Below, one piece after another: positions 25,308 through 33,549 of a DNA stretch of 64,000 bases. The translations under genes and the position numbers were made by a program. This stretch comes from an uncultured Roseibium sp. (GTDB lineage: Bacteria; Pseudomonadota; Alphaproteobacteria; Rhizobiales; Stappiaceae): NCBI RefSeq assembly GCF_963675985.1, contig NZ_OY780957.1, forward strand, positions 1,286,001 through 1,350,000, in the 5' to 3' direction. A model generated the notes under the pieces. It was not told the DNA's origin. It made no database searches and saw nothing but the letters and a program-made list of their open reading frames with translations. Position 1 is the stretch's first letter. Every line of letters begins with the position of its first letter.

Positions 25308-26039
25308 TTATTCCGCCGCCACGCTTTGAGCGGGCGATGCAATCTCGTCCTCGAAAGGACCGTCGATGACGCGTTGCAGGCTGAAATCGCTCAGGAATTT
25401 CTCCCGGTGCCATTCGCTCGCCATGGGCGCGGTCGCATATTCGTGGAAGCACGGCGTACCCAGGGTCCAGTGCAGCAGCTTGGCTTCCGGGTTGGCGCCG
25501 AATTCATCCGGCAGCCAGTTCCAGACCTTCGGGATTTCGCCGACGAGGTCGTCTTCCAGCCAGGTGAACCGGTGCAGCTGTGCGCCGGTCGAATTCATGA
25601 CGAATTCCGGGGTGACGACCTTGTTGGCCGGATGGCCGCAGTTCCAAAGCACCACGCTCGACCAGTTCTTGCGCGGATAATTGGCGTTCGCCGAGCCGAG
25701 GTATTTGGTCGTCGCCTTGGTCTTGTAGTCGTGATGAACGCACATCACGGCTTTTGAATCGTCCCGCAAGGCCCAAAGCTTGGCGATGTCGTCACGCAGC
25801 AGCATGTCGCCGTCCATGAACAGGGCCCAGCCGGAATAATTCATGAGATGAGGCAGCAGAAATCGGCTGTAGATGAACTGGTTGGAGCCGTCGCTGTGGG
25901 TCTCCTGGTAGCTTTCAAGATTCTTCAGTGCCAAAGGCGTGATTGCGAGAACTTCGCTTGAGTGCCGGACGAGACTGTTCGCACACACATGATAGGCAAT
26001 AGCTTCGCGGGGATCGTATCCAATGAATATGTTGATCAT
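25308..26039 (-). CDS. GT8-like glycosyltransferase
   Basis: The 243-aa protein begins MINIFIGYDPREAIAYHVCANSL and contains YSRFLLPHLMNYSGWALFMDGDMLL, with the DGD motif (DxD, metal and nucleotide-sugar binding) near residue 83. The later WNWLPDEFGANPEAKLLHWTLG segment fits family 8-like transferases acting on surface glycans. The ATG at 26039 is firm, with GGAGGTGA at ideal distance. Acceptor and sugar are unknown. It lies downstream of phaZ but is separated from it by a strong hairpin, so it probably has its own promoter. Confidence 0.8.
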   Translation of the reverse strand: MINIFIGYDPREAIAYHVCANSLVRHSSEVLAITPLALKNLESYQETHSDGSNQFIYSRFLLPHLMNYSGWALFMDGDMLLRDDIAKLWALRDDSKAVMCVHHDYKTKATTKYLGSANANYPRKNWSSVVLWNCGHPANKVVTPEFVMNSTGAQLHRFTWLEDDLVGEIPKVWNWLPDEFGANPEAKLLHWTLGTPCFHEYATAPMASEWHREKFLSDFSLQRVIDGPFEDEIASPAQSVAAE

Positions 26040-26164
26040 TACGTCACCTCCGCATCCTGCTTGTGGTGTGGAGGCTCTGCCGGCCTTGATCTGAATCAAT
26101 CGGATTGCGAAGTTGCGCGAATTAGGTCGAAACGTCACAGGAAAAAGTGGAGTCTATTACTCCA

Positions 26165-26219
26165 TAAAAAGTTTCGCACCCGAATCCGACCGGATTTTTT
26201 CCAGTCGGATTCGGGTGCG
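26165..26219 (-). terminator. Long perfect hairpin downstream of phaZ
   Basis: Arms at 26175-26190 and 26204-26219 (CGCACCCGAATCCGAC and its exact complement) pair over 16 bp. Three further pairs (GGA/TCC) follow inside the loop after one mismatch, and the loop tip is T-rich. On the minus strand AAACTTTTTA follows, so it can terminate phaZ, whose stop is 34 bases before. It also separates phaZ from the GT8-like gene. Confidence 0.8.
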
Positions 26220-26252
26220 ATCGAAAAGAAATTCGGGAGATTCCGGCAGGCG

Positions 26253-27851
26253 TCAGCCGACCGCTTCAGACAGTTTCCTAGCCTGATCGATCCAGTTGTC
26301 GCGGGCAATGCGTCCGCGGAAATCCAGCTTGGCATCAAGGGATTCGATCTGCTTGTCGGTCAGGCCGGCAATCTGCCAGTAGTGGAAGATCCCGGCTTCG
26401 TTGAGCGCGGATTCCAGCTTTGGGCCAACACCAGTGATCGCCTTCAGATCGTCGGCGACGCCATCCGGCTTGCTCAGCAGGATCGCTGTCAGATCGTCGG
26501 TCTTGGCAGCCGGTTTTTTCGCGGGCTTTTTTGCCGTGTCCGATTTGGCGGCAGGCTTCGCCGGCTCGGATTTGGCCTCGACTGGTTTTGTTTGCGCCGG
26601 CCTGCTTACGTGCTTCATGTCCCCGCCCCTGTTGGAGCGGATGAAGTCCAGCACCCGAGGCGCGATTTCGGCCCGCCAGCGCGAGCCGTTGAAGACGCCG
26701 TAGTGGCCGACACGCGGCTGCTCGTAATGGGCCTTCATGTCATCGGGCAGGCTCGTGCAGAGCGCATGGGCCGCCCTGGTCTGGCCGCGGCCGGTGATGT
26801 CGTCCTTTTCACCCTCCACGGTGAGCAGCGCCGTGCGGCGGATCTTCGAGCAATCGACCTTAGTCGAGCCATGCATCATCGTGCCCATCGGCAGGGAATG
26901 ATCGATGAAAACGGTTTCCACGGTCTGGAGATAGAACTCCGCCGTCAGGTCCATGACCGCCAGGTATTCGTCATAGAAATCCCGGTGCTTTTCGGCGTTG
27001 TCGCCGTCGCCGTCGACCAGATGCTGGAAGAAGTCGCGGTGCGCCGTCATGTGGCGGTCCAGGTTCATGCTCATGAAACCGGTGAGTTGCAGGAAGCCCG
27101 GATAGACCCTGCGCATGAAGCCCGGGTGCGGGAACGGCACCGTCATGATGACATTGTTCCTGAACCAGTCGATCCCCTTGGACATGGCCAGATCGTTCAC
27201 CGCCGTCGGCGCGACCCGGGTGTCGATCGGACCACCCATCAGGGTCATGGTCGACGGTACATAGGGGTCATCGCGGCCTTCCATCACCGCGACGGCCGCC
27301 AGCACGGGTACCGACGGCTGGCAGACGCCGATCACATGCGTGTCCGGACCCAGGAAGTGCAGCATGGAAATGATGTAGTCGATGTAGTCGTCCAGGTCGA
27401 AGTCGCCCTCCTGGATGGGAACCATGCGGGCGTCGATCCAGTCGGTGATGTACACTTCCGCGCTCGGCAGCAGCGTTTCCACCGTTCCCCGCAACAGCGT
27501 CGCGTAGTGGCCGGACATCGGCGCGACGATCAGGATCTTCGGATCCTTGGGGCGGGCGGAGGTTGCGCGCTCGAAGTGGATCAGGTCGCAGAAGGGCCTT
27601 TCCCAGACGACGTTTTCACGGACCGGCACCTTGACACCGCCCACGGTGGTTTCGTTCAGTCCGAATTCCGGTTTGCCGTAGCGCCGGGTCATGCGTTCGA
27701 GGACTTCGCACCCGGCGGCGACCGACTTTCCGATTTGCGTATGAGTAAAGGGATTAAGCGGATTCTGGAAATAGAGCCGCGTCATATCAGCGGCCGCGCG
27801 TACGGGGCCCATCACTGCATGGTTCATTTCATAAAGCTGATAATAACCCAC
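26253..27851 (-). CDS. phaZ: Intracellular polyhydroxyalkanoate depolymerase with C-terminal helix-hairpin-helix domain
   Basis: Mobilises stored polyhydroxybutyrate. The alpha/beta-hydrolase part (residues about 1-405) has the family's Cys-type nucleophile in GVCQPS (Cys near 177), VEGEKDDITG with the Asp, and VGHYGVFNGSRW with the His near 383, as in Ralstonia PhaZa1. A Lys/Ala/Pro linker (about 412-455) leads to an extra domain (about 462-528: DLKAITGVGPKLESALNEAG, QIAGLTDKQIESL), a helix-hairpin-helix fold seen in nucleic-acid-binding proteins. The start is GTG at 27851, preceded by AAGGAGA at seven bases. The usual enzyme is about 400-430 aa, so 532 aa reflects the fusion. Confidence 0.9.
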   Translation of the reverse strand: MGYYQLYEMNHAVMGPVRAAADMTRLYFQNPLNPFTHTQIGKSVAAGCEVLERMTRRYGKPEFGLNETTVGGVKVPVRENVVWERPFCDLIHFERATSARPKDPKILIVAPMSGHYATLLRGTVETLLPSAEVYITDWIDARMVPIQEGDFDLDDYIDYIISMLHFLGPDTHVIGVCQPSVPVLAAVAVMEGRDDPYVPSTMTLMGGPIDTRVAPTAVNDLAMSKGIDWFRNNVIMTVPFPHPGFMRRVYPGFLQLTGFMSMNLDRHMTAHRDFFQHLVDGDGDNAEKHRDFYDEYLAVMDLTAEFYLQTVETVFIDHSLPMGTMMHGSTKVDCSKIRRTALLTVEGEKDDITGRGQTRAAHALCTSLPDDMKAHYEQPRVGHYGVFNGSRWRAEIAPRVLDFIRSNRGGDMKHVSRPAQTKPVEAKSEPAKPAAKSDTAKKPAKKPAAKTDDLTAILLSKPDGVADDLKAITGVGPKLESALNEAGIFHYWQIAGLTDKQIESLDAKLDFRGRIARDNWIDQARKLSEAVG

Positions 27852-27901
27852 CTGCGTCTCCTTGCTTGCCCGTTTCGTCCGTTGGACGCTGACGCCGCTT
27901 T

Positions 27902-27910
27902 TGCATCGCA
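27902..27910. promoter_or_regulatory. Possible PhaR (AniA) site proximal to phaZ
   Basis: TGCATCGCA fits the TGC-R-N-Y-GCA pattern reported, as I recall, for PhaR-type PHB regulators in Alphaproteobacteria. It lies about 50 bases upstream of the phaZ start. The motif is short and chance occurrence is possible. Confidence 0.35.
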
Positions 27911-28017
27911 ACAGGATAGGACGAAGCACTAGAACCTATCAATACCGTAAAGTTCAAAGACTTTCGGCGCATAAACAAGGCGTTAGCCCTCGCGAAAAGG
28001 CAGGAGCCGCACTACAT

Positions 28018-28026
28018 TGCAGTGCA
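28018..28026. promoter_or_regulatory. Possible PhaR (AniA) site distal to phaZ
   Basis: TGCAGTGCA, followed by GAA, is a second match to TGC-R-N-Y-GCA and is itself nearly palindromic. It lies about 167 bases upstream of phaZ, between that gene and the hemW terminator. Two matches in one 250-base gap are more persuasive than one. Confidence 0.4.
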
Positions 28027-28044
28027 GAATATGAATTTTATGTG

Positions 28045-28102
28045 AAAAAACAGCCGGCTATCAGGTACACGTGCCTCAATCGGGGAGCTGACTAAGCCGG
28101 CT
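28045..28102 (-). terminator. Probable terminator of the rph-rdgB-hemW operon
   Basis: Two copies of the self-complementary octamer AGCCGGCT (28052-28059 and 28095-28102) can pair across about 35 bases. On the minus strand the distal copy is followed by GTTTTTTC. The proximal copy overlaps the hemW stop codon. The large loop makes this less certain than a compact hairpin. Confidence 0.5.
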
Positions 28103-29270
28103 AAGCCGCCAAATCGGCCACGACGGCATCGAGCACAAAAAACCCGTCGCGCGTGGCGCGGACCCGGTTATCCCCCAGCCGTTCCACCATTCCGTGTTCC
28201 AGCAGGTCGGAAAGCCGCTTCGGATCGACGGAGCGGTGGGCCAGGGCCTCGTAGCGTTTCAGATCCACCCCTTCCACAAGCCTCAGCCCCATCAGCAGAT
28301 ACTCGTCGCCGAGTTCTTCCTCGTTCAGACCCGTGTTTTCGACCATGCCGTGGCCATGGGTCTCCACGTTTTCCAGCCAGGTTTCAGGATAGCGCTCGAT
28401 GGCTGTTGCCCGTTTCGTGGCGCCGACCGAAATCCGGCCATGGGCGCCGGGGCCGACGCCCACGTAGTCGCCGTAGCGCCAGTACACCAGGTTATGCCGG
28501 CATTCGGCGCCCGGTTTCGCATGGTTGGACACCTCGTAGGCCGGAAGCCCGTGGGCCTCGGTGACTTGCTGGGTCAGGGCGTAGAACTCGGCTCCCAGAT
28601 CCGCATCCGGGACTTTCAGCTTGCCGGCCTCGTAAAGGGCGAAAAACGGCGTGCCTTCCTCGATGGTGAGCTGGTAGAGCGACAGGTGATCGGCGGCAAG
28701 CGCAATCGCCTGTTCCAGCTCCTGCCGCCAACCGTTCAGAGTCTGCTCCGGGCGGGCATAGATCAGGTCGAAGGACAGGCGCGGAAAGGTCGAGCGGGCA
28801 GTGTCGATGGCTTTCAGTGCGGTCCTGGCATCGTGCAGGCGGCCCAGAAGCCTCAGATCCCGGTCATGCAGGGACTGAACACCGAGCGACATGCGGTTGA
28901 CCCCGGCGCTTCGGTAACCCCTGAAGCGGTCCGCCTCGACGCTCGAGGGATTGGCTTCCATGGAGATCTCGGTATTGGCGTCCATGGACCAGTGGCCGGC
29001 GATGCTGTCGAGAATCCGCCCGACGGTGGCGGGCTCCATGAGCGAGGGCGTGCCGCCGCCGAAGAAAATGGACTCTACGGTCCGGTTGCCGGTCATCTCC
29101 GCGAAATGGGCAAGTTCCCGCTCGAACGCCCGGACATAGCGGTCCTGGTCGATCGCCTGATGTCGAACATGAGAGTTGAAATCGCAATAGGGGCACTTGG
29201 CTGCGCAAAACGGCCAATGGACATAAATCCCGAACCCGCCATCCGGCGCGTTATTCGACGATTGCGGCAT
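28101..29270 (-). CDS. hemW: Radical SAM protein HemW (heme chaperone)
   Basis: A 389-aa protein related to coproporphyrinogen III oxidase HemN but now regarded as a heme-insertion factor. The radical-SAM cluster motif C22-x3-C26-x2-C29 is in HWPFCAAKCPYCDF. GGGTPSLM and SMEANPSS follow, and HNLVYW matches the HNxxYW heme motif. Start 29270 overlaps the rdgB stop (TGATG), so the two are translationally coupled. A much longer in-frame extension upstream lies inside rdgB and is not needed by the family alignment. Confidence 0.94.
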   Translation of the reverse strand: MPQSSNNAPDGGFGIYVHWPFCAAKCPYCDFNSHVRHQAIDQDRYVRAFERELAHFAEMTGNRTVESIFFGGGTPSLMEPATVGRILDSIAGHWSMDANTEISMEANPSSVEADRFRGYRSAGVNRMSLGVQSLHDRDLRLLGRLHDARTALKAIDTARSTFPRLSFDLIYARPEQTLNGWRQELEQAIALAADHLSLYQLTIEEGTPFFALYEAGKLKVPDADLGAEFYALTQQVTEAHGLPAYEVSNHAKPGAECRHNLVYWRYGDYVGVGPGAHGRISVGATKRATAIERYPETWLENVETHGHGMVENTGLNEEELGDEYLLMGLRLVEGVDLKRYEALAHRSVDPKRLSDLLEHGMVERLGDNRVRATRDGFFVLDAVVADLAA

Positions 29271-29908
29271 CAAGTCTCCAGGCAGGCTTTGGAGAACAGC
29301 TGGAACGCCCGCGACCGGTGGGACAGCGCCTCCGCGTCCTTCGACCAGCCGTGTTTTTCCTCCGAGGTCATTTCCCCGAAGGTCCGCTCGTGACCGTCCG
29401 GCTGGAACATCGGATCGTAGCCGAACCCTTTTTCGCCGCGCGGCGGCCAGACGATCTGGCCTTCCACCTCGCCGCGGAAAAATTCCCGGTGCCCGTCCGG
29501 CCAGGCGAGACACAGGACGGCAACGAAGGACCCGCGGCGTTTTTCAGGCACGGTTGCGCCCGTCTGCTGCAGCTTTTCCTCGACATTGCGCATGGCCATG
29601 GCGAAGTCCTTGTCCGGACCCGCCCAGCGCGCGGAATAAATCCCGGGATCGCCGCCAAGCGCCTCGGCACAAAAGCCGCTGTCGTCGGCAAGCGACGGCA
29701 AGCCTGACGCGGTCGCGGCGGCAACGGCCTTCAGTTCCGCGTTTGCTTCGAAGGTCAGCCCGGTTTCTTCCGGCTCCGGCAGGTCGAGGTCTCCGGCGGA
29801 GACCACGTCGAAACCGTAAGGCGCCAGAAGTTCGTTGATCTCGCGGATCTTGCCCTTGTTGTGGCTGGCGACGACCAGCCTGCCGGGCTCGAGTTTGCGG
29901 TGAGACAT
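29270..29908 (-). CDS. rdgB: RdgB/HAM1 non-canonical purine NTP pyrophosphatase
   Basis: House-cleaning enzyme that hydrolyses dITP, XTP and related nucleotides to monophosphates, keeping them out of DNA. The 212-aa product has VVASHNKGKIREI at the N-terminus, TFEANAELKA, LADDSGFCAEALGG and GEKGFGYDPMF near 155, all diagnostic. It sits ten bases after rph and overlaps hemW by one base, a conserved Rhizobiales trio. Confidence 0.96.
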   Translation of the reverse strand: MSHRKLEPGRLVVASHNKGKIREINELLAPYGFDVVSAGDLDLPEPEETGLTFEANAELKAVAAATASGLPSLADDSGFCAEALGGDPGIYSARWAGPDKDFAMAMRNVEEKLQQTGATVPEKRRGSFVAVLCLAWPDGHREFFRGEVEGQIVWPPRGEKGFGYDPMFQPDGHERTFGEMTSEEKHGWSKDAEALSHRSRAFQLFSKACLET

Positions 29909-29918
29909 CGAGCGGTCC

Positions 29919-30632
29919 TTAGAGGATTGCCATTTTCTGCAGGTCGATCAGCCGGTTCACGCCTTGCTTGGCAAGTCCCAGAAGCTGGCCGAATTCCTCT
30001 TCGGAGAAGGGAGCGCCTTCCGCAGTGCCCTGGATCTCGACGATGCCGCCCGATCCGGTCATGACGAAATTGGCGTCGGTTTCCGCCGTGCTGTCTTCCG
30101 CGTAGTCGAGATCGAGGACGGGCGCGCCTTCGTAGATGCCGCAGGAAATGGCGGCGATGTGGTCCTTCAGGACATCCTTCTTCACCATGTCGCGGGCCTT
30201 CATCCATTCGATGCAGTCGCGCAGTGCAACCCATGCACCGGTGATCCCGGCGGTTCGGGTGCCGCCGTCCGCCTGGATGACGTCGCAATCGACGGTGATC
30301 TGGCATTCACCGAGGGCTTCCAGATCGACGACGGCGCGCAGAGAGCGGCCGATCAGGCGCTGAATTTCCTGGGTGCGGCCCGATTGCTTGCCGGCACTTG
30401 CCTCGCGGCGCATGCGGTCGCCGGTGGCGCGCGGCAGCATGCCGTATTCGGCCGTCACCCAGCCGCGCTGCTGGCCGCGCAGCCACGGCGGAACACGCTC
30501 TTCCAGGCTGGCGGTGCAAAGCACATGGGTGTCGCCGAACTTCACCAGGCAGGAGCCTTCGGCATGTTTGGAAACGCCGCGTTCGAGCGTGACGGCACGC
30601 AGCTCATCGGCTGCACGTTTGGACGGACGCAT
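29919..30632 (-). CDS. rph: Ribonuclease PH
   Basis: Phosphorolytic 3'-5' exoribonuclease that trims tRNA 3' ends; works as a hexamer. The 237-aa product shows MRPSKRAADELRAVTLERGVSKHAEGSCL, TAEYGMLPRATGDRMRREA, DCDVIQADGGTRTAGITGAW and GAPVLDLDYAEDSTAETDANFVMTGSGG, all family landmarks. The ATG at 30632 has GAGAGG at suitable distance, so a longer upstream frame is ignored. First gene of the rph-rdgB-hemW operon, divergent from hrcA. Confidence 0.96.
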   Translation of the reverse strand: MRPSKRAADELRAVTLERGVSKHAEGSCLVKFGDTHVLCTASLEERVPPWLRGQQRGWVTAEYGMLPRATGDRMRREASAGKQSGRTQEIQRLIGRSLRAVVDLEALGECQITVDCDVIQADGGTRTAGITGAWVALRDCIEWMKARDMVKKDVLKDHIAAISCGIYEGAPVLDLDYAEDSTAETDANFVMTGSGGIVEIQGTAEGAPFSEEEFGQLLGLAKQGVNRLIDLQKMAIL

Positions 30633-30823
30633 CAAGGACCTCTCGTCATTTGCAGGTTTCGAAGCGGAACGCCCCGGTCTCTTGCGCGCCTTGTAGACCC
30701 TCAGGCCAAGACAGGTAAAGTCCTGCTTGTGCAACGGACCCATTTTGCGCCTATATCTTTAATATGAACATCGCCGGGTCCCGCAAGACGGTTCCGGCGG
30801 GCAATCTAACGGAGTGAACGGCC

Positions 30824-31873
30824 TTGAGCCTGAGCGATCTCGATAAAAGGTCCCGCGAAATCTTCAGGTCGATCGTGGAGACCTATCTTCAAACCGGTGA
30901 ACCCGTCGGTTCGCGTAATGTCTCGCGCAGCCTGTCCATGTCCTTGTCGCCCGCTTCGGTTCGCAACGTCATGGCGGACCTGGAGCACATGGGGCTTTTG
31001 CATTCCCCACACACGAGCGCTGGCCGGCTGCCGACCGAAATCGGCCTCCGCTTCTTCATCGATGCGCTTCTGGAAGTCGGCGACCTCAGCCAGGAGGAGC
31101 GCCAGCGGATCGATGTTCAGGTGCGTGCGACGCAGAACTTCAACTCCACCGAACAGGTTCTGACCGAAGCCAGCCAGATGCTGTCAGGCCTGTCGTGCGG
31201 AGCGGGCGTGGTCCTGACCCACAAGACCGACATGCGCATGAAACACATCGAATTCGTCCGGATCGAGCCACTCAAGGCCTTGGCGGTTCTCGTCGGGGAA
31301 GACGGCTCGGTCGAAAACCGGATCGTCGATCTGCCCGAGGGTCTGCCGGCTTCGGCCCTCGTGGAGGCGAGCAACTACCTGAACGCGCATCTCCAGGGAC
31401 GAACGCTCAGCGATGTGCGCAAGGAACTGGAAAAGGTCCGGGAAGCCGATCAGGCCGAACTCGACCTGTTGAGCCGCAAGGTGGTGGACGAAGGGCTCGC
31501 CGTGTGGAGCGGTGCGGGTGTGGACGATCCGGGCACCCTGATCGTGCGCGGCCGGTCCAATCTGCTTACCGACCTGGAAGCGTCGGAGGATCTTGAGCGC
31601 ATCCGGCTTCTGTTCGACGATCTGGAAAACAAGCGCGATCTGATCCAGCTCCTCGGCCTTGCCGAAAAAGGCGACGGCGTAAGGATTTTCATCGGTTCGG
31701 AAAACAACCTGTTTTCCCTGTCCGGTTCCTCGCTGGTGGTGTCGCCCTATCGCGACCGGGACCAGCGCATCGTCGGTGTTCTCGGTGTCATCGGCCCCAC
31801 GCGGCTGAACTATGCTCGCGTGATCCCGATGGTGGACTACACTGCCAAGCTGGTCAGCAGGATCCTGGGGTAG
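30824..31873 (+). CDS. hrcA: Heat-inducible transcription repressor HrcA
   Basis: Represses groESL and related heat-shock operons by binding the CIRCE element. The 349-aa product has the N-terminal winged helix (REIFRSIVETYLQTGEPVGS, SPASVRNVMADLEHMGLL, HTSAGRLPTEIGLRFFID) and the HrcA core (GVVLTHKTDMRMKHIEFVRIEP, IFIGSENN, GVLGVIGPTRLNYARVIPMVDY). Start is TTG at 30824 with GGAG about ten bases upstream. No CIRCE repeat is seen here. grpE, the common next gene in the order, is replaced by moeB. Confidence 0.95.
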   Translation: MSLSDLDKRSREIFRSIVETYLQTGEPVGSRNVSRSLSMSLSPASVRNVMADLEHMGLLHSPHTSAGRLPTEIGLRFFIDALLEVGDLSQEERQRIDVQVRATQNFNSTEQVLTEASQMLSGLSCGAGVVLTHKTDMRMKHIEFVRIEPLKALAVLVGEDGSVENRIVDLPEGLPASALVEASNYLNAHLQGRTLSDVRKELEKVREADQAELDLLSRKVVDEGLAVWSGAGVDDPGTLIVRGRSNLLTDLEASEDLERIRLLFDDLENKRDLIQLLGLAEKGDGVRIFIGSENNLFSLSGSSLVVSPYRDRDQRIVGVLGVIGPTRLNYARVIPMVDYTAKLVSRILG

Positions 31874-31968
31874 ACTGACCGAAGGTAGAACAGCCCGTTT
31901 GCACAAGGCGGCCGGCGATCCGATATGATAGGCATCTGCAGCCGACTTGACTGATCTGGAAGGACCCC

Positions 31969-32772
31969 ATGCTGACACCTGCCGAACTGGAGCGCTATGC
32001 CCGCCACATCGTGATGCGGGAGATCGGCGGCCCGGGCCAGCAGAAGCTGAAAAACGCCCGCGTGCTGGTCATCGGCGCGGGCGGACTTGGCGCGCCGATT
32101 TTGCAGTATCTGGCGGCGGCGGGTGTGGGAACACTTGGCGTAGTCGATGACGACACGGTGTCCCTGTCCAATCTGCAGCGGCAGGTCATCCACGATACCG
32201 ATCAGCTCGGCGAACCGAAGGTGGCAAGTGCGGCGGAAGCAATCGCGCGGCTCAATCCGAACGTGAAGGTCGAGCCTTATCCGACGCGGATCGCCGGCCA
32301 TAATGCAATGGCGCTTGTGTCCGACTACGACATCGTCGCCGACGGGTCGGACAATTTTACCACCCGATATCTCGTGTCGGACGCGTGCTTTTTTGCCAAA
32401 AAGCCGCTGGTGACGGCCGCTGTCGGCCAGTTTGACGGTTCGATCACGACCCTGAGGCCGTTCGAGACCGATGCGGAGGGCAATCAAAATCCGTCCTACC
32501 GGTGCCTGTTTCCGGAAAAGCCGCGCGACGGTCTGCTGCCGACCTGCGCGGAGGCAGGCGTTCTCGGCGCCCTGACCGGGATCATCGGCACCATGCAGGC
32601 GATGGAGGTGATCAAGGAGATCACGGGCGTTGGCGAAAGTCTCGTCGGCAGGCTGATGATGTTCGATGCCCGCTCGTTCCGGATGGAAACAGTCCGTTAC
32701 AGGCGTTCGCCGAAAAACCCGCTCCATGGCGACAATCCGAAGACCTGGGCGGATCTGCTGGAAGACGCCTGA
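31969..32772 (+). CDS. moeB: MoeB/ThiF-family adenylyltransferase
   Basis: E1-like enzyme; MoeB adenylates the C-terminus of MoaD for molybdopterin synthesis. The 267-aa product has VLVIGAGGLGAPILQYLAAAGVGTLGVVDDD for ATP, SLSNLQRQVIH with the arginine finger region, DGSDNFTTRYL, and PTCAEAGVLGALTGIIGTMQAMEVIK. Only a few cysteines are present and the paired CxxC zinc ligands of E. coli MoeB are not evident, so ThiF- or HesA-like activity on another sulfur carrier is possible. It follows hrcA by 95 bases. Confidence 0.88.
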   Translation: MLTPAELERYARHIVMREIGGPGQQKLKNARVLVIGAGGLGAPILQYLAAAGVGTLGVVDDDTVSLSNLQRQVIHDTDQLGEPKVASAAEAIARLNPNVKVEPYPTRIAGHNAMALVSDYDIVADGSDNFTTRYLVSDACFFAKKPLVTAAVGQFDGSITTLRPFETDAEGNQNPSYRCLFPEKPRDGLLPTCAEAGVLGALTGIIGTMQAMEVIKEITGVGESLVGRLMMFDARSFRMETVRYRRSPKNPLHGDNPKTWADLLEDA

Positions 32773-32792
32773 AAAACAAAACTGCAAAAACA

Positions 32793-32822
32793 AAACCGCG
32801 ACACCTTTCGGCATCGCGGTTT
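32793..32822. terminator. Bidirectional terminator between moeB and secB
   Basis: AAACCGCGA (32793-32801) and TCGCGGTTT (32814-32822) form a 9-bp stem with a 12-base loop. A-rich sequence lies on the left and T-rich on the right, so it can act in both directions. It sits midway between the convergent stops of moeB and secB. Confidence 0.8.
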
Positions 32823-32856
32823 CTTGAATTCAGGAATTTGAACGGTTTTGGCCGGC

Positions 32857-33369
32857 TCAGTTCGGCTTTTCCGGCGAGCCCGCTGCCTGCTGGGCAGCAG
32901 CCTGCTGGGCCATGTTCTGCCGGTAAAGCTGGGCGAAATCGATCGGATCGAGCAGCAGCGGCGGGAAACCGCCATTGCGGGTGGCGTCGGCCAGAATGCT
33001 GCGGGCGAACGGGAACAGCATGCGCGGGCATTCGATCATCACGAACGGATGCATGTGCTCCTGCGGCACGCCGGTGATGCGGAAAACGCCCGCATAGACG
33101 AGTTCGACAGCGAACATCACCATATCCGGGCGCTCGGCCTTGGTGCTCAGCGTCAGGATCACTTCGAACTGGTCTTCGCCGAGCGGAGCCGCGTTGACAT
33201 TCACGTTGATGTCGAGCTTCGGCTGCTCGCCCTGCTGCAGCGACATGGGCGCGTTCGGGTTTTCAAACGACAGATCCTTGATGTACTGGCCAAGGATGTT
33301 CATGCCCGGGGCAGCGGCCTGTCCGTTTTCCGGCTGCGGCTGTGCACCCGCATCATTCGTATCGGTCAT
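32857..33369 (-). CDS. secB: Protein-export chaperone SecB
   Basis: Homotetrameric cytoplasmic chaperone that keeps preproteins unfolded and hands them to SecA. The 170-aa product has the full SecB fold: NILGQYIKDLSFENPNAP, PKLDINVNVNAAPL, FEVILTLSTKA, FAVELVYAGVFRITG, and IECPRMLFPFARSILADATRNGGFPPLLLDPIDF. A Gln/Ala-rich tail follows, typical of Alphaproteobacteria. It is divergent from regB with 180 bases between. It is not beside fxsA, where I would expect it in many relatives. Confidence 0.95.
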   Translation of the reverse strand: MTDTNDAGAQPQPENGQAAAPGMNILGQYIKDLSFENPNAPMSLQQGEQPKLDINVNVNAAPLGEDQFEVILTLSTKAERPDMVMFAVELVYAGVFRITGVPQEHMHPFVMIECPRMLFPFARSILADATRNGGFPPLLLDPIDFAQLYRQNMAQQAAAQQAAGSPEKPN

Positions 33370-33549
33370 CGTGTCTCATTCCGTTTCGCGGTGCTGATCG
33401 GACTGTCAGGTGCCAAATATCGGAACACCCGGCTGGCGGCCCGCGGGCACCGCGCAGCTCCTTTTTCGGGGCTGGCTATCACTTAGGGCCGCCGCACACA
33501 AGAGCGTCGACCTTGCCAGACGCGGGAAAGCGCTTCAAAAGGGGAAGCC

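Noticed and set aside
30726..30756. CTTG...CCTATAT before hrcA as a heat-shock (RpoH) promoter, or a CIRCE element
   Set aside because: The 20-base spacing does not fit well and the -35 is incomplete. No TTAGCACTC-N9-GAGTGCTAA repeat is present.
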